From assembly GCF_900102675.1 (NCBI RefSeq), contig NZ_FMYX01000004.1, forward strand, positions 1 through 64,000: a stretch of DNA of 64,000 nucleotides, read 5' to 3'. This document shows positions 9,149-17,712 of this stretch, in pieces. The first letter of the stretch is position 1. Each line of letters starts with the position of its first letter. The stretch comes from Pseudomonas guariconensis. GTDB lineage: Bacteria > Pseudomonadota > Gammaproteobacteria > Pseudomonadales > Pseudomonadaceae. The translations under genes were made by a program, and so were the position numbers. Under the pieces are notes generated by a model. It made no database searches and was not told the DNA's origin. It saw only the letters and a list, made by a program, of their open reading frames with translations.

Positions 9149-9160
9149 ACCGGTACAGTT
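9149..9160 (-). promoter_or_regulatory. Operator-like box B
   Basis: ACCGGTACAGTT is the inverse of AACTGTACCGGT, one base from the box consensus ACTGTACTGGT. It lies 150 bp upstream of the DUF1127 start. Confidence 0.4.
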
Positions 9161-9222
9161 TCGCCAATTTCAGGTGCAACAGTCGGCTTAGACAGTTAAC
9201 TGAGTGATCGCAATACTGGTGA

Positions 9223-9241
9223 ACTGTATCTACTGTTCTGG
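9223..9241 (+). promoter_or_regulatory. Operator-like box C (tandem ACTGT repeats)
   Basis: ACTGTATCT is followed directly by ACTGTTCTGG, again a tandem pair with 9-nt period like box A. It lies about 70 bp upstream of the DUF1127 ATG, where it could overlap the promoter. Confidence 0.45.
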
Positions 9242-9313
9242 ACGACGAAGGAGGATCATTGGCAGCAGTTAAATCACTACCTAATGCCGCCATAAGCGGA
9301 AGGATGACACATC

Positions 9314-9529
9314 ATGGAACGTACCCTCAGTTCCGATCTGGTTTTCGAAAACAACGCTCAAGCCTCCAACGCTTCGCTGCCTCTGCGCGCCCTGTCGACC
9401 TTGCTGCTGTGGCAGCGTCGTATCAGCAGCCGTCGTCAGCTGGCTCGCCTGGACGGTCGTCTGCTGGCTGACGCCGGTATCACCGAGTCCCAGCGTTACG
9501 AAGAGCTGAGCAAGCCGTTCTGGCGCTAA
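9314..9529 (+). CDS. DUF1127 (YjiS-like) small arginine-rich protein
   Basis: This 71-residue protein ends in the DUF1127 signature: LLLWQRRISSRRQLARLDGRLLADAGITESQRYEELSKPFWR. The domain covers about residues 30-71. It is rich in arginine, with no signal peptide or membrane segment. Some DUF1127 proteins are small RNA-binding or phosphate/carbon-related regulators in alphaproteobacteria; the role here is unknown. GGAAGGATG provides a ribosome-binding site. An unusually long upstream region (over 370 bp) carries repeated ACTGTACTGGT-like boxes, suggesting tight regulation. A strong terminator follows 39 nt after the stop. Confidence 0.88.
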   Translation: MERTLSSDLVFENNAQASNASLPLRALSTLLLWQRRISSRRQLARLDGRLLADAGITESQRYEELSKPFWR

Positions 9530-9568
9530 GCCCGGGCTCGCTGGCCTCGGCCGGCGCCCTAGAATTTC

Positions 9569-9605
9569 AAAAGCCCGTCGTGGGAAACCGCGACGGGCTT
9601 TTTGT
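9569..9605 (+). terminator. Intrinsic terminator after the DUF1127 gene
   Basis: AAAAGCCCGTCG (9569-9580) pairs with CGACGGGCTTTT (9591-9602), with a 10-nt loop and a T-run ending in TTTTTGTTTG. Confidence 0.92.
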
Positions 9606-9638
9606 TTGCAGGGCTCTAGTGCGCGTACCACAGCGCAA

Positions 9639-9680
9639 ACCAGCACAGTTTTGATTAGCAGAGAATTGACCAGTACAGTT
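9639..9680 (-). promoter_or_regulatory. Operator-like boxes D1 and D2
   Basis: ACCAGCACAGTT (9639-9650) and ACCAGTACAGTT (9669-9680) are direct repeats 30 bp apart, about three helical turns. D2 contains the exact inverse of ACTGTACTGGT from box A. TTGATT (9651-9656) with a 17-nt spacer to TACAGT (9674-9679) could be a promoter for the following DUF2388 operon, with D2 over its -10. Confidence 0.45.
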
Positions 9681-9823
9681 GCGCACAAAGCCCGTCCAGT
9701 TAACCTCTGCACCGCCGCCGCGTGATACGCTTCGTTCAGCCGCTTGGTTGAAAGCATCGCGAGCGATCAAACGTGCGGCAGATAACCAGAACCACCCAGA
9801 CCCTTACGCAGGAGTCCACGACC

Positions 9824-10141
9824 ATGTCCCGTAAACACCTCATCGGCGCCGCCCTGTTGCTGGCCCTGGCCGGCACCGCCAACGCCACCAGCTTCGTCGT
9901 CACCACCGACACGGTCGTGCGCGGCGTAGCCGCCTCCACCGACGCTACCTCCGATCTCTCTTCGTCGTTCCGTGACAGCAAGATCGTCCAGGCTGCCCGC
10001 GACGATGCCGCGACCTTCGTCGGCAGCGAAGGCGCAATCCGCGGCGCCAAGCTTGAAAGCGCGTTCATCCATATCCGCCAGCAGCTGCCAAGCCTGCAGG
10101 CAAGCGACGCGCAACTGGCCCAGGCCATCCTCGCGCTCTGA
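9824..10141 (+). CDS. DUF2388 family secreted protein (copy 1)
   Basis: This 105-residue precursor has a clear signal peptide (MSRKHLIGAALLLALAGTANA, cleavage about residue 21). The mature part shares a core with the next two genes: RDDAATFVGSEGAIRGAKLESAF, then AQAILAL at the C-terminus. DUF2388 is a family of short periplasmic proteins seen mainly in Pseudomonas, without known function. CAGGAG precedes the ATG. It is the first of three tandem paralogues leading into a DUF4105 gene. A REP-like palindrome separates it from copy 2. Confidence 0.88.
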   Translation: MSRKHLIGAALLLALAGTANATSFVVTTDTVVRGVAASTDATSDLSSSFRDSKIVQAARDDAATFVGSEGAIRGAKLESAFIHIRQQLPSLQASDAQLAQAILAL

Positions 10142-10155
10142 CACTGCTTACCGAG

Positions 10156-10209
10156 CGCGGGTAAGCCCCAAGAAGCTGCCAAGTGCCAGTGTAAGGGGCT
10201 TTACCCGCG
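10156..10209. repeat. REP-like inverted repeat
   Basis: CGCGGGTAAGCCCC (10156-10169) and GGGGCTTTACCCGCG (10195-10209) form an imperfect palindrome built on the CGCGGGTAAA motif of P. putida REP elements. It lies between the first and second DUF2388 genes and could end or stabilise the first transcript. Confidence 0.6.
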
Positions 10210-10309
10210 AGAGGGCTGCACATCGGCCCCATTCAAACCGGACACACTGGCCTTGGCCGACGTATCCGGGGTAGCCTTCGCCGTTCACCTCCGTCGCCTT
10301 CAGAACTCC

Positions 10310-10603
10310 ATGCGTTATTCGTTGCCGTTACTGTTCGCCCTTATTGGCGTGGGAAGCGCCCATGCCATGGATGTCACCACCCAGAGCCTGGTCGCCAGCA
10401 GTTACGTCACCAGCAAGGTGACCTCCGCGCCGTTCGACCGCAAGCTGGTCATCCAGGCCCGCGACGACGCCGCAGCCTTCGTGGCCACCGACGGCCAGAT
10501 CCGCGGAGCACGCCTGCAGGCGGCACTCGATTCGCTGCGTTATGCCCATGCGTACCATTGTGTCGGTGACCGTGAACTGGCCGAGGCAATTCTCGTCCAA
10601 TAA
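10310..10603 (+). CDS. DUF2388 family secreted protein (copy 2)
   Basis: This 97-residue precursor has the signal peptide MRYSLPLLFALIGVGSAHA. The mature part keeps the family core RDDAAAFVATDGQIRGARLQAAL and ends ELAEAILVQ. It diverges most from its two neighbours: the N-terminal mature segment is shorter and it has a unique cysteine near the end (YHCVGD). No strong ribosome-binding site is visible. The ATG was chosen because the signal peptide begins there; earlier in-frame starts add an implausible N-terminus. Confidence 0.82.
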   Translation: MRYSLPLLFALIGVGSAHAMDVTTQSLVASSYVTSKVTSAPFDRKLVIQARDDAAAFVATDGQIRGARLQAALDSLRYAHAYHCVGDRELAEAILVQ

Positions 10604-10639
10604 ACATGTCTGACTCCTTGTATCTTCCGGAGATGCTCC

Positions 10640-10960
10640 ATGCGTAAACCGCTGATCGCCGCTGCCCTCGGCATGCTGCTGCTGGCCGACCTGGCCCAGG
10701 CACAAACCCTGGTGGCCACCAGCAATATCATCGTCCGTGCCTTTGGCCGTTCGATCGATTTCACCTCTGACACCACGACGTCCATCCGCGACTCCAAAGT
10801 GGTGCAACAAGCCCACGATGACGCCGCCAGTTTCGTCGCCAGCAATGGCGAGATCCGCGGCGCTCAACTGGAGGCCGCCTTCGACACCCTTCGCCAGCGC
10901 GTCCCAGAAGCACGCGATGCCAGCGACCAGGTTCTGGCCGAAGCCATCCTCGCTCTGTGA
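10640..10960 (+). CDS. DUF2388 family secreted protein (copy 3)
   Basis: This 106-residue precursor has the signal peptide MRKPLIAAALGMLLLADLAQA. Its core HDDAASFVASNGEIRGAQLEAAFDTLRQ and tail LAEAILAL closely match copy 1. GGAG precedes the start. Its TGA stop overlaps the GTG start of the DUF4105 gene by four bases (GTGA), so the two are translationally coupled. This is the best evidence that the small proteins and the large envelope protein work together. Confidence 0.88.
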   Translation: MRKPLIAAALGMLLLADLAQAQTLVATSNIIVRAFGRSIDFTSDTTTSIRDSKVVQQAHDDAASFVASNGEIRGAQLEAAFDTLRQRVPEARDASDQVLAEAILAL

Positions 10961-12915
10961 ACCACGTGCGTGCCTGGCTGCTGGGCTGCGTCCTGACGCT
11001 GCTCGGCACGCCCGCCCTGGCTGGCCTGCAGCTCGAGCTGCAGGTCAGTGGCCTCGACCCACAGCAGCAGCAGGCCTCCCAAGCCCTGCTCGACGAGGCC
11101 ATGGGCAAGCTTCCCCCCCGCTTCAAGCAACAGCTGGATCGACGCATCCAGGTCAGCTGGAGCGAGCGTATGCCTACCGACGCCTATGGACAGGCCTCGC
11201 CGGTCGCGACGCTTGAGCTCAACCGTCGCCTGCTGCCCAGCCTCACCGATGGCAGCGCGGCCAAAAAGAAGACCGACCGTCCTCACGGCACGGTCCGGCA
11301 GGAGCTGCTGGCGACCGTGCTTCACGAGCTGACACACATTTACGACCGCGCCCGCCTGTGGCCTGAAGCCGAACGCCAGCTGATCACCCGCTGCAAGCGC
11401 CAGCAGGACACCTTGGGCAAGATCGGCCTGCCTGAGCAGTGCCGAGGCCAGGCTGAAAGGCGCTTTACCCTGAGCGACGACCCGCGCCTGCTCGATTTGG
11501 CCGGATGGCCGCAATATGTCGGCCGTCGCGGCGATCGCGAGCAACACAATGGCCAGCTGGCCCGCAGCCCTGACAGCTATGAATTGAGCAGCCCCAAGGA
11601 GTTCGTTGCGGTCAACATGGAGTACTTCCTCCTCGACCCGAGCTACGCCTGCCGCCGCCCCGCCCTGAATCAGTACCTGCGCGACCACTTCGGCTGGGCC
11701 CCACAGCAGAACACTTGCGTCAGCGGTCTGCCATTTCTCAATGCCGGGACCGATTTCGCCCGCCAGCCTCTGGGCGAAATCGACCCGCAGCGGGTCTATG
11801 AAGTCGATTACCTACTGGCCGAAGCCAACCAGAACTGGGTGAGCCGTTGGGGCCACAGCATGTTGCGCCTGGTAATCTGCGCCCCAGGCAGGCCTCGTGG
11901 CCCAGACTGCCGGCTGGATCTGGACCAACACTTGGTGCTGTCGTACCGGGCGTTCGTCAATGACGTGCAGTTGTCCAGCTGGGACGGCCTGACCGGTGCC
12001 TACCCTTCGCGATTGTTCGTGCTGCCACTGAGCCAGGTGATCGACGAGTACACCAAGACCGAACTGCGCAGCCTGGCGTCGATCCCGCTCAAGCTCAGCC
12101 GTCAAGAGGTTGAAAGCCTGGTGCGCCAGGCTGCGGAGATTCACTGGAGCTATGACGGCAACTATTACTTCCTGTCCAACAATTGTGCGGTCGAGTCCCT
12201 GAAACTGCTGCGCAGTGGCACTGGCAATCCACGGCTGAACGATCTGGACAGCATCATGCCCAACGGCCTTCTGGAAGTACTCAAAGGGCGAGGGCTGGCC
12301 GATACCAGTGTCCTGGATGACCCACGTGAGGCCCTGCGTATGGGCTATCGCTTCGACTCCTACCGCGAGCGCTACCAGGCCATGTTCGATGTGCTGAAGA
12401 AGCAGCTGCCGATCAAGCAGAACAAAGTCGAAGACTGGCTGGCCCTGGATGCCAAGGACCGCAGTACCTGGTTCCAGCAGGCAGACCTGCGCACCAGCGC
12501 CGCGTTGCTGCTGCTCGAACAGGCCAGCCTTCGCCGCCAACTGCTGCTGGCCCAGGACGAGGTCAAACAGCGCTACCTGAACGCCACCGCCCTCAAGGAC
12601 GGCAGTATCTCCAAGGCCAACGACACCTTGCAGAAAATGCTCGCAAACAGCGGCTTCCTCAGCCGCCCGGCGGAGTTGCTGGAAAACAAGGGCTACGGCT
12701 TGCCCCAGCCAGAAGAACGCAAGCAGCTCGAGAAGATCAGCAGCGAGCGCCAGGCCCAATTGCTGCGCCTGAGCACCGACCTGGACAAAGAAGTTAGGGC
12801 ATTGCTCGAGCCTTCACGGGCCCAGGAGATCGCGGCGGTAGAGGCCAATGTGAAGCAGATCGGCGTGCATCTGCGGGAATTGCACAAAGCCGCCGGCGGT
12901 TTGCAGCTTCCCTGA
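10957..12915 (+). CDS. DUF4105 envelope protein with HExxH and NNC motifs
   Basis: This is a 652-residue exported protein (signal MNHVRAWLLGCVLTLLGTPALA). The N-terminal half contains an HExxH motif, H123-E-L-T-H127 in TVLHELTHIYDRA, typical of zinc metallopeptidases. The middle carries the DUF4105 (Lnb-type periplasmic) domain, with WGHSMLRLVIC and the conserved FLSNNC motif at C410, suggesting a papain-like cysteine site. The C-terminal 150 residues are charged and probably coiled-coil. It starts at GTG, overlapping the upstream DUF2388 stop. Substrate and activity are unknown. Having both a putative zinc site and a putative cysteine site in one chain is unusual. Confidence 0.85.
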   Translation: MNHVRAWLLGCVLTLLGTPALAGLQLELQVSGLDPQQQQASQALLDEAMGKLPPRFKQQLDRRIQVSWSERMPTDAYGQASPVATLELNRRLLPSLTDGSAAKKKTDRPHGTVRQELLATVLHELTHIYDRARLWPEAERQLITRCKRQQDTLGKIGLPEQCRGQAERRFTLSDDPRLLDLAGWPQYVGRRGDREQHNGQLARSPDSYELSSPKEFVAVNMEYFLLDPSYACRRPALNQYLRDHFGWAPQQNTCVSGLPFLNAGTDFARQPLGEIDPQRVYEVDYLLAEANQNWVSRWGHSMLRLVICAPGRPRGPDCRLDLDQHLVLSYRAFVNDVQLSSWDGLTGAYPSRLFVLPLSQVIDEYTKTELRSLASIPLKLSRQEVESLVRQAAEIHWSYDGNYYFLSNNCAVESLKLLRSGTGNPRLNDLDSIMPNGLLEVLKGRGLADTSVLDDPREALRMGYRFDSYRERYQAMFDVLKKQLPIKQNKVEDWLALDAKDRSTWFQQADLRTSAALLLLEQASLRRQLLLAQDEVKQRYLNATALKDGSISKANDTLQKMLANSGFLSRPAELLENKGYGLPQPEERKQLEKISSERQAQLLRLSTDLDKEVRALLEPSRAQEIAAVEANVKQIGVHLRELHKAAGGLQLP

Positions 12916-12948
12916 TACCGCTCAGGTTGGTGGGGCTGTTTCCGGCCT

Positions 12949-13350
12949 TCAAAGGCTCTCCTGCGCCTCTCCAGGCAAATCCTCATCCAGATGCAACCAA
13001 GGCAACCGGCTGCTGGTCCAGATGTGCCGATTGGCACGTACGCGCTCCGGGTGGTCCAGGGTCGCCACCGTCACGTCGATGCTTGCGGGGCTGTGTAGCG
13101 TCAGCAACGCCACATGAGCCCCGCAGTTGGTGCAAAAGTAACGGCTGCAACTGGCCGGAGCGACATAACAGCCCGGCGTGCCCGTCAACCATCTGAAATC
13201 GTCACGAGGCAAGGTCAGCCAGGTCACCACCAGACCTCCGCTGACCCGCCGGCAGATCGAGCAGTGGCAATGGGCGACATCTGTAAGATCGCCTTGCAAC
13301 CGATAGCGCAGGGCGCCGCAATGGCAGCCACCTTCCATTACATCGGTCAT
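12949..13350 (-). CDS. GFA/CENP-V domain zinc protein
   Basis: This 133-residue protein has the GFA fold: GGCHCGALRY (first zinc CxC), HCHCSICRR (second), and FCTNCGAH (third). The family includes glutathione-dependent formaldehyde-activating enzymes, but most members have unknown substrates, so detoxification is only a possibility. AGGAGGT lies seven bases before the ATG; a longer reading upstream is not family-like. It converges with the DUF4105 gene, with a 33-bp gap and no clear terminator. Confidence 0.85.
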   Translation of the reverse strand: MTDVMEGGCHCGALRYRLQGDLTDVAHCHCSICRRVSGGLVVTWLTLPRDDFRWLTGTPGCYVAPASCSRYFCTNCGAHVALLTLHSPASIDVTVATLDHPERVRANRHIWTSSRLPWLHLDEDLPGEAQESL

Positions 13351-13619
13351 CGGCACTACCTCCTGTCGCCTGGTTTCAGCCGAAAGCTGGCTGAAAGCTT
13401 CCGCCAATAGGATAGCCCCACCACCGGCAGCAGACCGGTCAGCCAGGGCACCCGGAAGTTTCCGCGCCCGGCCCAATCAACAACAACAATGGTGATACCC
13501 GATGTTTTCCTGTGCCCGCCTGTTCGCTATACCTCTCCGGCTACTCCCCACGCAGCGCCTGACGCGCTGACCCGCCCGAATCGACTTTCCTTTCGCAGCG
13601 CACCGCCTGGAGTACCGCC

Positions 13620-14927
13620 ATGCTGACCTTCCTCGGCTTCGCCATGGTCATTTCGTTCATGTACCTGATCATGACCAAGCGCCTGTCGGCCTTGATCGCC
13701 CTGATCCTGGTACCGATCCTGTTCGCCCTGTTCGGCGGCTTCTACAGCCACATCGGCCCCATGATGCTCGAAGGCATCAGCAAGCTCGCGCCCACCGGCG
13801 TCATGCTGATGTTCGCCATTCTCTACTTCGCCCTGATGATCGACTCCGGCCTGTTCGACCCGGCCGTGCGCAAGATCCTCAAACTGGTCAAAGGTGACCC
13901 GCTCAAAGTGTCGGTCGGCACCGCGGCGCTGGCTCTAGTGGTCTCGCTCGACGGCGACGGCGCCACCACCTACATGATCTGCTGCGCCGCCATGCTGCCG
14001 CTCTACAGCCGCCTGGGGATGAGCCCGCGGATCATGGCCGGCCTGATCATCCTCGCTGGCGGCGTGATGAACATGACCCCGTGGGGCGGCCCCACCGCGC
14101 GTGCCGCCAGCGCCCTGCATGTCGACCCGTCCGACATTTTCGTGCCGATGATCCCGGCCATGGCGTTCGGCGTGGTGGCGATCCTGGCCATCGCTTACCT
14201 CTACGGCAAGCGCGAACGGGCTCGCCTGGGCGAACTGCACCTGCCCACCGACGACATCGACCACAGCGAAATCACCGTTTCGCAGTTTCCGGAAGCCCGT
14301 CGACCGAAGCTGATCTGGTTCAACGGCGCCCTGACCGCTGCGCTGATGGTCGCCCTGATCGCCGGCGCCTTGCCGCTGCCGGTGCTGTTCATGATCGCCT
14401 TCAGCATCGCGATGATCGTCAACTACCCATGCCTGCAACAGCAAAAAGACCGCATCGCTGCCCACGCCGGCAGCGTGCTGGCCGTGACCGGGCTGATTTT
14501 CGCCGCCGGTATCTTCACCGGCATCCTCTCCGGCACCGGCATGGTCGAGGCCATGTCCAAGAGTCTGCTGGCGGTGATTCCCGATGCACTCGGGCCGTAC
14601 CTGGCGGTGATCACGGCGATCGTCAGCATGCCGTTCACCTTCTTCATGTCCAACGACGCCTTCTATTACGGGGTTCTCCCGGTACTCTCCGAAGCGGCCA
14701 GCCACTATGGCATCACTCCGGTGGAAATGGCCCGCGCGTCGATCGTCGGACAGCCGGTACACCTGCTGAGCCCCTTGGTACCCTCTACCTACCTGCTGGT
14801 GGCCCTGGCGGGTATCGAATTCGGCGATCACCAGCGCTTCACGCTCAAGTGGGCAGTGCTCGTGTGCCTGTGCATAATGCTCGCCGCGCTGCTCATGGGG
14901 ATTTTCCCGCTGTTCAGCAGTCTGTAA
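13620..14927 (+). CDS. CitMHS family citrate/divalent-metal transporter
   Basis: This is a 435-residue inner-membrane permease with about 11-12 hydrophobic segments. It matches the CitMHS family, which imports citrate complexed with Mg2+ or other divalent cations. Distinctive stretches are SLDGDGATTYMICCAAMLPLY (about residues 104-124), GGVMNMTPWGGPTARAASAL and MPFTFFMSNDAFYYGVLPVL. No regulator lies beside it. A hairpin follows and TerC starts 69 nt later, so some read-through is possible. Confidence 0.9.
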   Translation: MLTFLGFAMVISFMYLIMTKRLSALIALILVPILFALFGGFYSHIGPMMLEGISKLAPTGVMLMFAILYFALMIDSGLFDPAVRKILKLVKGDPLKVSVGTAALALVVSLDGDGATTYMICCAAMLPLYSRLGMSPRIMAGLIILAGGVMNMTPWGGPTARAASALHVDPSDIFVPMIPAMAFGVVAILAIAYLYGKRERARLGELHLPTDDIDHSEITVSQFPEARRPKLIWFNGALTAALMVALIAGALPLPVLFMIAFSIAMIVNYPCLQQQKDRIAAHAGSVLAVTGLIFAAGIFTGILSGTGMVEAMSKSLLAVIPDALGPYLAVITAIVSMPFTFFMSNDAFYYGVLPVLSEAASHYGITPVEMARASIVGQPVHLLSPLVPSTYLLVALAGIEFGDHQRFTLKWAVLVCLCIMLAALLMGIFPLFSSL

Positions 14928-14947
14928 GAAACGCGCACTATTCAACC

Positions 14948-14973
14948 GCGACGCACCCGCTTGGGTGCGTCGC
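14948..14973 (+). terminator. Stem-loop between the citrate transporter and terC
   Basis: GCGACGCACCC and GGGTGCGTCGC form a perfect 11-bp stem with a GCTT loop. The tail (CCTTATCG) is only weakly U-rich. It probably terminates or attenuates transcription before terC. The gap is too short for the manganese riboswitch that precedes some terC genes, and no such motif is visible. Confidence 0.6.
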
Positions 14974-14996
14974 CCTTATCGCTCAAAGGAAAACAC

Positions 14997-15767
14997 ATGG
15001 AATGGCTGACCAGCCCGGAAATCTGGGTTGCCTTTTTTACTCTTACGGCGCTTGAGATCGTTCTCGGTATCGACAACATCATCATGATCTCGATCCTGGT
15101 CAGCCGCATGCCCAAGCACATGCAGCCGCGCACGCGGATCTTCGGCCTGGCCCTGGCCATGGTCACCCGCATCATGCTGCTGCTGTCGATCACCTGGGTG
15201 ATGCGCCTGACCGACGACCTGTTCGTCATCTTCGAGCAGGGCATCTCGGGGCGTGACCTGATCCTGTTCTTCGGTGGCCTGTTCCTGCTCTGGAAGAGCT
15301 CCCAGGAGATCTACCACGGCCTCGAAGGCGAGGACGAAAACGCAGAAGAGCCCAAGGGCGCAGGCGGCAAGTTCTTCTACACCATTATCCAGATCGCCAT
15401 CATCGATATCGTGTTCTCGCTGGACTCGGTGATCACTGCCGTGGGCATGGTCTCCCACGTACCGGTGATGATCGCCGCGATCATCGTTGCCGTGCTGGTG
15501 ATGATGCTCTGTGCAGGCACCATCAGCGAGTTCATCGACAAACACCCGTCGCTGAAGATGCTGGCCCTGTCGTTCCTGATCGTGGTCGGTACCGTGCTGA
15601 TTGCCGAATCCTTCGACGTGCATGTGCCAAAGGGCTACGTCTACTTCGCCATGGCGTTCTCCCTGGCGGTCGAGGCGATCAACATCCGCATGCGCACCGC
15701 CTTGGCACGAAAGCAGGGCAAGGAGCATGAGCCGGTGAAACTGCGCAAGGACATTCCGGGTCAATAA
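14997..15767 (+). CDS. TerC family integral membrane protein
   Basis: This 256-residue protein has seven membrane segments. The family acidic motifs are ALEIVLGIDNIIMISIL (residues 17-33) and IDIVFSLDSVITAVGM (near 140), whose aspartates are thought to bind metal ions. TerC/Alx proteins are linked to manganese export or to metallation of secreted proteins; it is not evidence for tellurite resistance by itself. AAAGGA precedes the ATG. A UUCG-capped terminator follows. Confidence 0.9.
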   Translation: MEWLTSPEIWVAFFTLTALEIVLGIDNIIMISILVSRMPKHMQPRTRIFGLALAMVTRIMLLLSITWVMRLTDDLFVIFEQGISGRDLILFFGGLFLLWKSSQEIYHGLEGEDENAEEPKGAGGKFFYTIIQIAIIDIVFSLDSVITAVGMVSHVPVMIAAIIVAVLVMMLCAGTISEFIDKHPSLKMLALSFLIVVGTVLIAESFDVHVPKGYVYFAMAFSLAVEAINIRMRTALARKQGKEHEPVKLRKDIPGQ

Positions 15768-15786
15768 GATCAGGAAGCGCAAGAAA

Positions 15787-15813
15787 GAAAGGGCCCTTCG
15801 GGGTCCTTTCTCG
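15787..15813 (+). terminator. Intrinsic terminator after terC
   Basis: GAAAGGGCCC-TTCG-GGGTCCTTTC forms a 10-bp stem (one G-U pair) with a stable cUUCGg loop and a short TCGTTTC tail. Confidence 0.8.
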
Positions 15814-16020
15814 TTTCTGGCGCGAAGTTTCCTTGGGTTGATGACAGCCCTTTCATGACTCAAATGTTTCAAATGCCTGGCGAGCATGCGAAGCTGGCGG
15901 CAGGTCCGCAAAACAACTAAAGCTTCAGTGAGCCCCAAAAACAGCCCACCCCCGGGCCCGGCTCACAGCTTCACCTATTGGCCCCAGCCTGGGGCACAAG
16001 GCAACAAGGGGGCCCAGAAC

Positions 16021-17679
16021 ATGCTGACCCTGCTCAACCTGCTGTCCGCCGTGGCCTTGCTGGTGTGGGGCACGCATATCGTACGTACCGGCATCCTGCG
16101 CGTGTACGGCTCAAACCTGCGTCGTGTGCTCAGCCAGAACATGAGCAAGCGCCCATTGGCCTTCATCGCCGGCATCGTGGTCACCGCCATGGTGCAGAGC
16201 AGCAATGCCACCGCGATGCTGGTGACCTCGTTCGTGGGGCAGGGCTTGATGGCCATGACGCCGGCACTGGCGATCATGCTGGGCGCCGACGTGGGCACCG
16301 CGCTGATGGCGCGGGTGCTGACCTTCGACCTGTCGTGGCTGTCGCCGCTGCTGATCTTCCTCGGGGTGATCTTCTTCCTCTCGCGCAAACAGACCCGCGC
16401 CGGCCAGCTCGGGCGCGTGGGTATCGGCCTGGGACTGATCATCCTGGCCCTGCAATTGATCGTGCAGGCCGCCGCGCCAATCACCCATGCCCAGGGTGTG
16501 CGAGTGCTGTTCGCCTCGCTGACCGGCGACATCATGCTCGATGCCCTGGTGGGCGCGCTGTTCGCCCTGGTGTCCTATTCCAGCCTGGCCGCCGTACTGC
16601 TCACCGCCACCCTCGCGGGCGCCGAAGTCATCAGCCTGCCGGTGGCGATCGGCCTGGTGGTGGGCGCCAACATCGGCAGCGGCCTGTTGGCCTTCTTGAC
16701 CACCAGCATGCAGAACTCCGCCGGCCGCCGGGTCGCCCTGGGCAGCCTGCTGTACAAGCTGATCGGCCTGGTGCTGATCATTCCCGTGCTGCATCCGCTG
16801 GTGGACTGGATGGACTCGCTGAGCTTCAGCCCCCAGGAACTGGTGATCGGCTTCCACCTGCTCTACAACACGTTGCGCTGCCTGGTCATGCTGCCCACAG
16901 TCAAACCCATGGGCCGGTTATGCAGTTGGCTGCTGCCAGAACGCGAGAACGGCAATGGACCGATCAAGGCACGCCACCTGGACGCCACCGCCTTGGGCAC
17001 ACCGAGCCTGGCCCTGGCCAACGCTGCTCGCGAGACGCTGCGCCTGGGAGATATCGTCGATAACCTGCTCGAAGCCATGCTCGGCGCGCTGCGCGGCACC
17101 CAGACCGCACTGCCTCAGCAAGTGCGTGCCCTGGGCGAGGATGCCGAAGCCTTGTACAGCGCCATTAAGCTGTACTTGGCACAAATGTCCCGGGAAGACC
17201 TGAGCGAACAAGACAACCGCCGCTGGGCAGAGATCATCGAACTGGCCATCAACCTAAAGCTCGCCAGCGACCTGATCGAGCGCATGTTGCGCAAGGTCCA
17301 ACAGCAAAAGACCTCGCAGCGCCGAGAGTTTTCCCAAGTCGGGCTGGAAGAACTCACTGGCCTTCAGGAGCAATTGTTGGCCAACCTGCGTCTGGGCTTG
17401 TCGGTGTTCCTCAGCGCAGACCCTGAGAGTGCGCGTTTGCTGCTGCGCGAGAAGCGCCGTTTCCGCGCACAAGAGCGGCGCCTGGCCCACGCCCATGTCA
17501 GCCGTCTGCAACGTAAAGTGGTGCAAAGTATCGAGACCAGTTCGCTACACTTGGAGCTGATCGCCGACATGAAGCGATTGAACTCTTTGTTCTGCAGCAG
17601 TGCCTATGTCGTACTGGGCGGCGCGGATACGGGCGGACTTCTGCTCGACAGCGTGCCGGACGAGGCCCGCCTGTCCTGA
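16021..17679 (+). CDS. Na/Pi cotransporter family protein with PhoU-like C-terminus
   Basis: This is a 552-residue membrane protein. The N-terminal 330 residues contain two inverted Na/Pi-cotransporter repeats with the QSSNATAMLVTSF motif (near residue 60) and GANIGSGLLAFL (near 218). The C-terminal third, from about residue 360, is soluble and helical and resembles PhoU. The family imports phosphate with sodium or exports it. The start was set at MLTLLNLLSAV because AAGGGGG precedes it; an upstream extension of 45 residues is low-complexity and not family-like. Confidence 0.88.
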   Translation: MLTLLNLLSAVALLVWGTHIVRTGILRVYGSNLRRVLSQNMSKRPLAFIAGIVVTAMVQSSNATAMLVTSFVGQGLMAMTPALAIMLGADVGTALMARVLTFDLSWLSPLLIFLGVIFFLSRKQTRAGQLGRVGIGLGLIILALQLIVQAAAPITHAQGVRVLFASLTGDIMLDALVGALFALVSYSSLAAVLLTATLAGAEVISLPVAIGLVVGANIGSGLLAFLTTSMQNSAGRRVALGSLLYKLIGLVLIIPVLHPLVDWMDSLSFSPQELVIGFHLLYNTLRCLVMLPTVKPMGRLCSWLLPERENGNGPIKARHLDATALGTPSLALANAARETLRLGDIVDNLLEAMLGALRGTQTALPQQVRALGEDAEALYSAIKLYLAQMSREDLSEQDNRRWAEIIELAINLKLASDLIERMLRKVQQQKTSQRREFSQVGLEELTGLQEQLLANLRLGLSVFLSADPESARLLLREKRRFRAQERRLAHAHVSRLQRKVVQSIETSSLHLELIADMKRLNSLFCSSAYVVLGGADTGGLLLDSVPDEARLS

Positions 17680-17712
17680 AATTCGCACACACCTGGAGAC
17701 CCGAGCTCGCCG

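Noticed and set aside
14928..14996. Possible manganese (yybP-ykoY) riboswitch before terC
   Set aside because: The gap is only 69 nt and contains a simple hairpin; none of the conserved riboswitch blocks is present.
14997..15767. Tellurite resistance determinant
   Set aside because: The protein is TerC-family, but no other ter genes are present; metal homeostasis is the safer reading.
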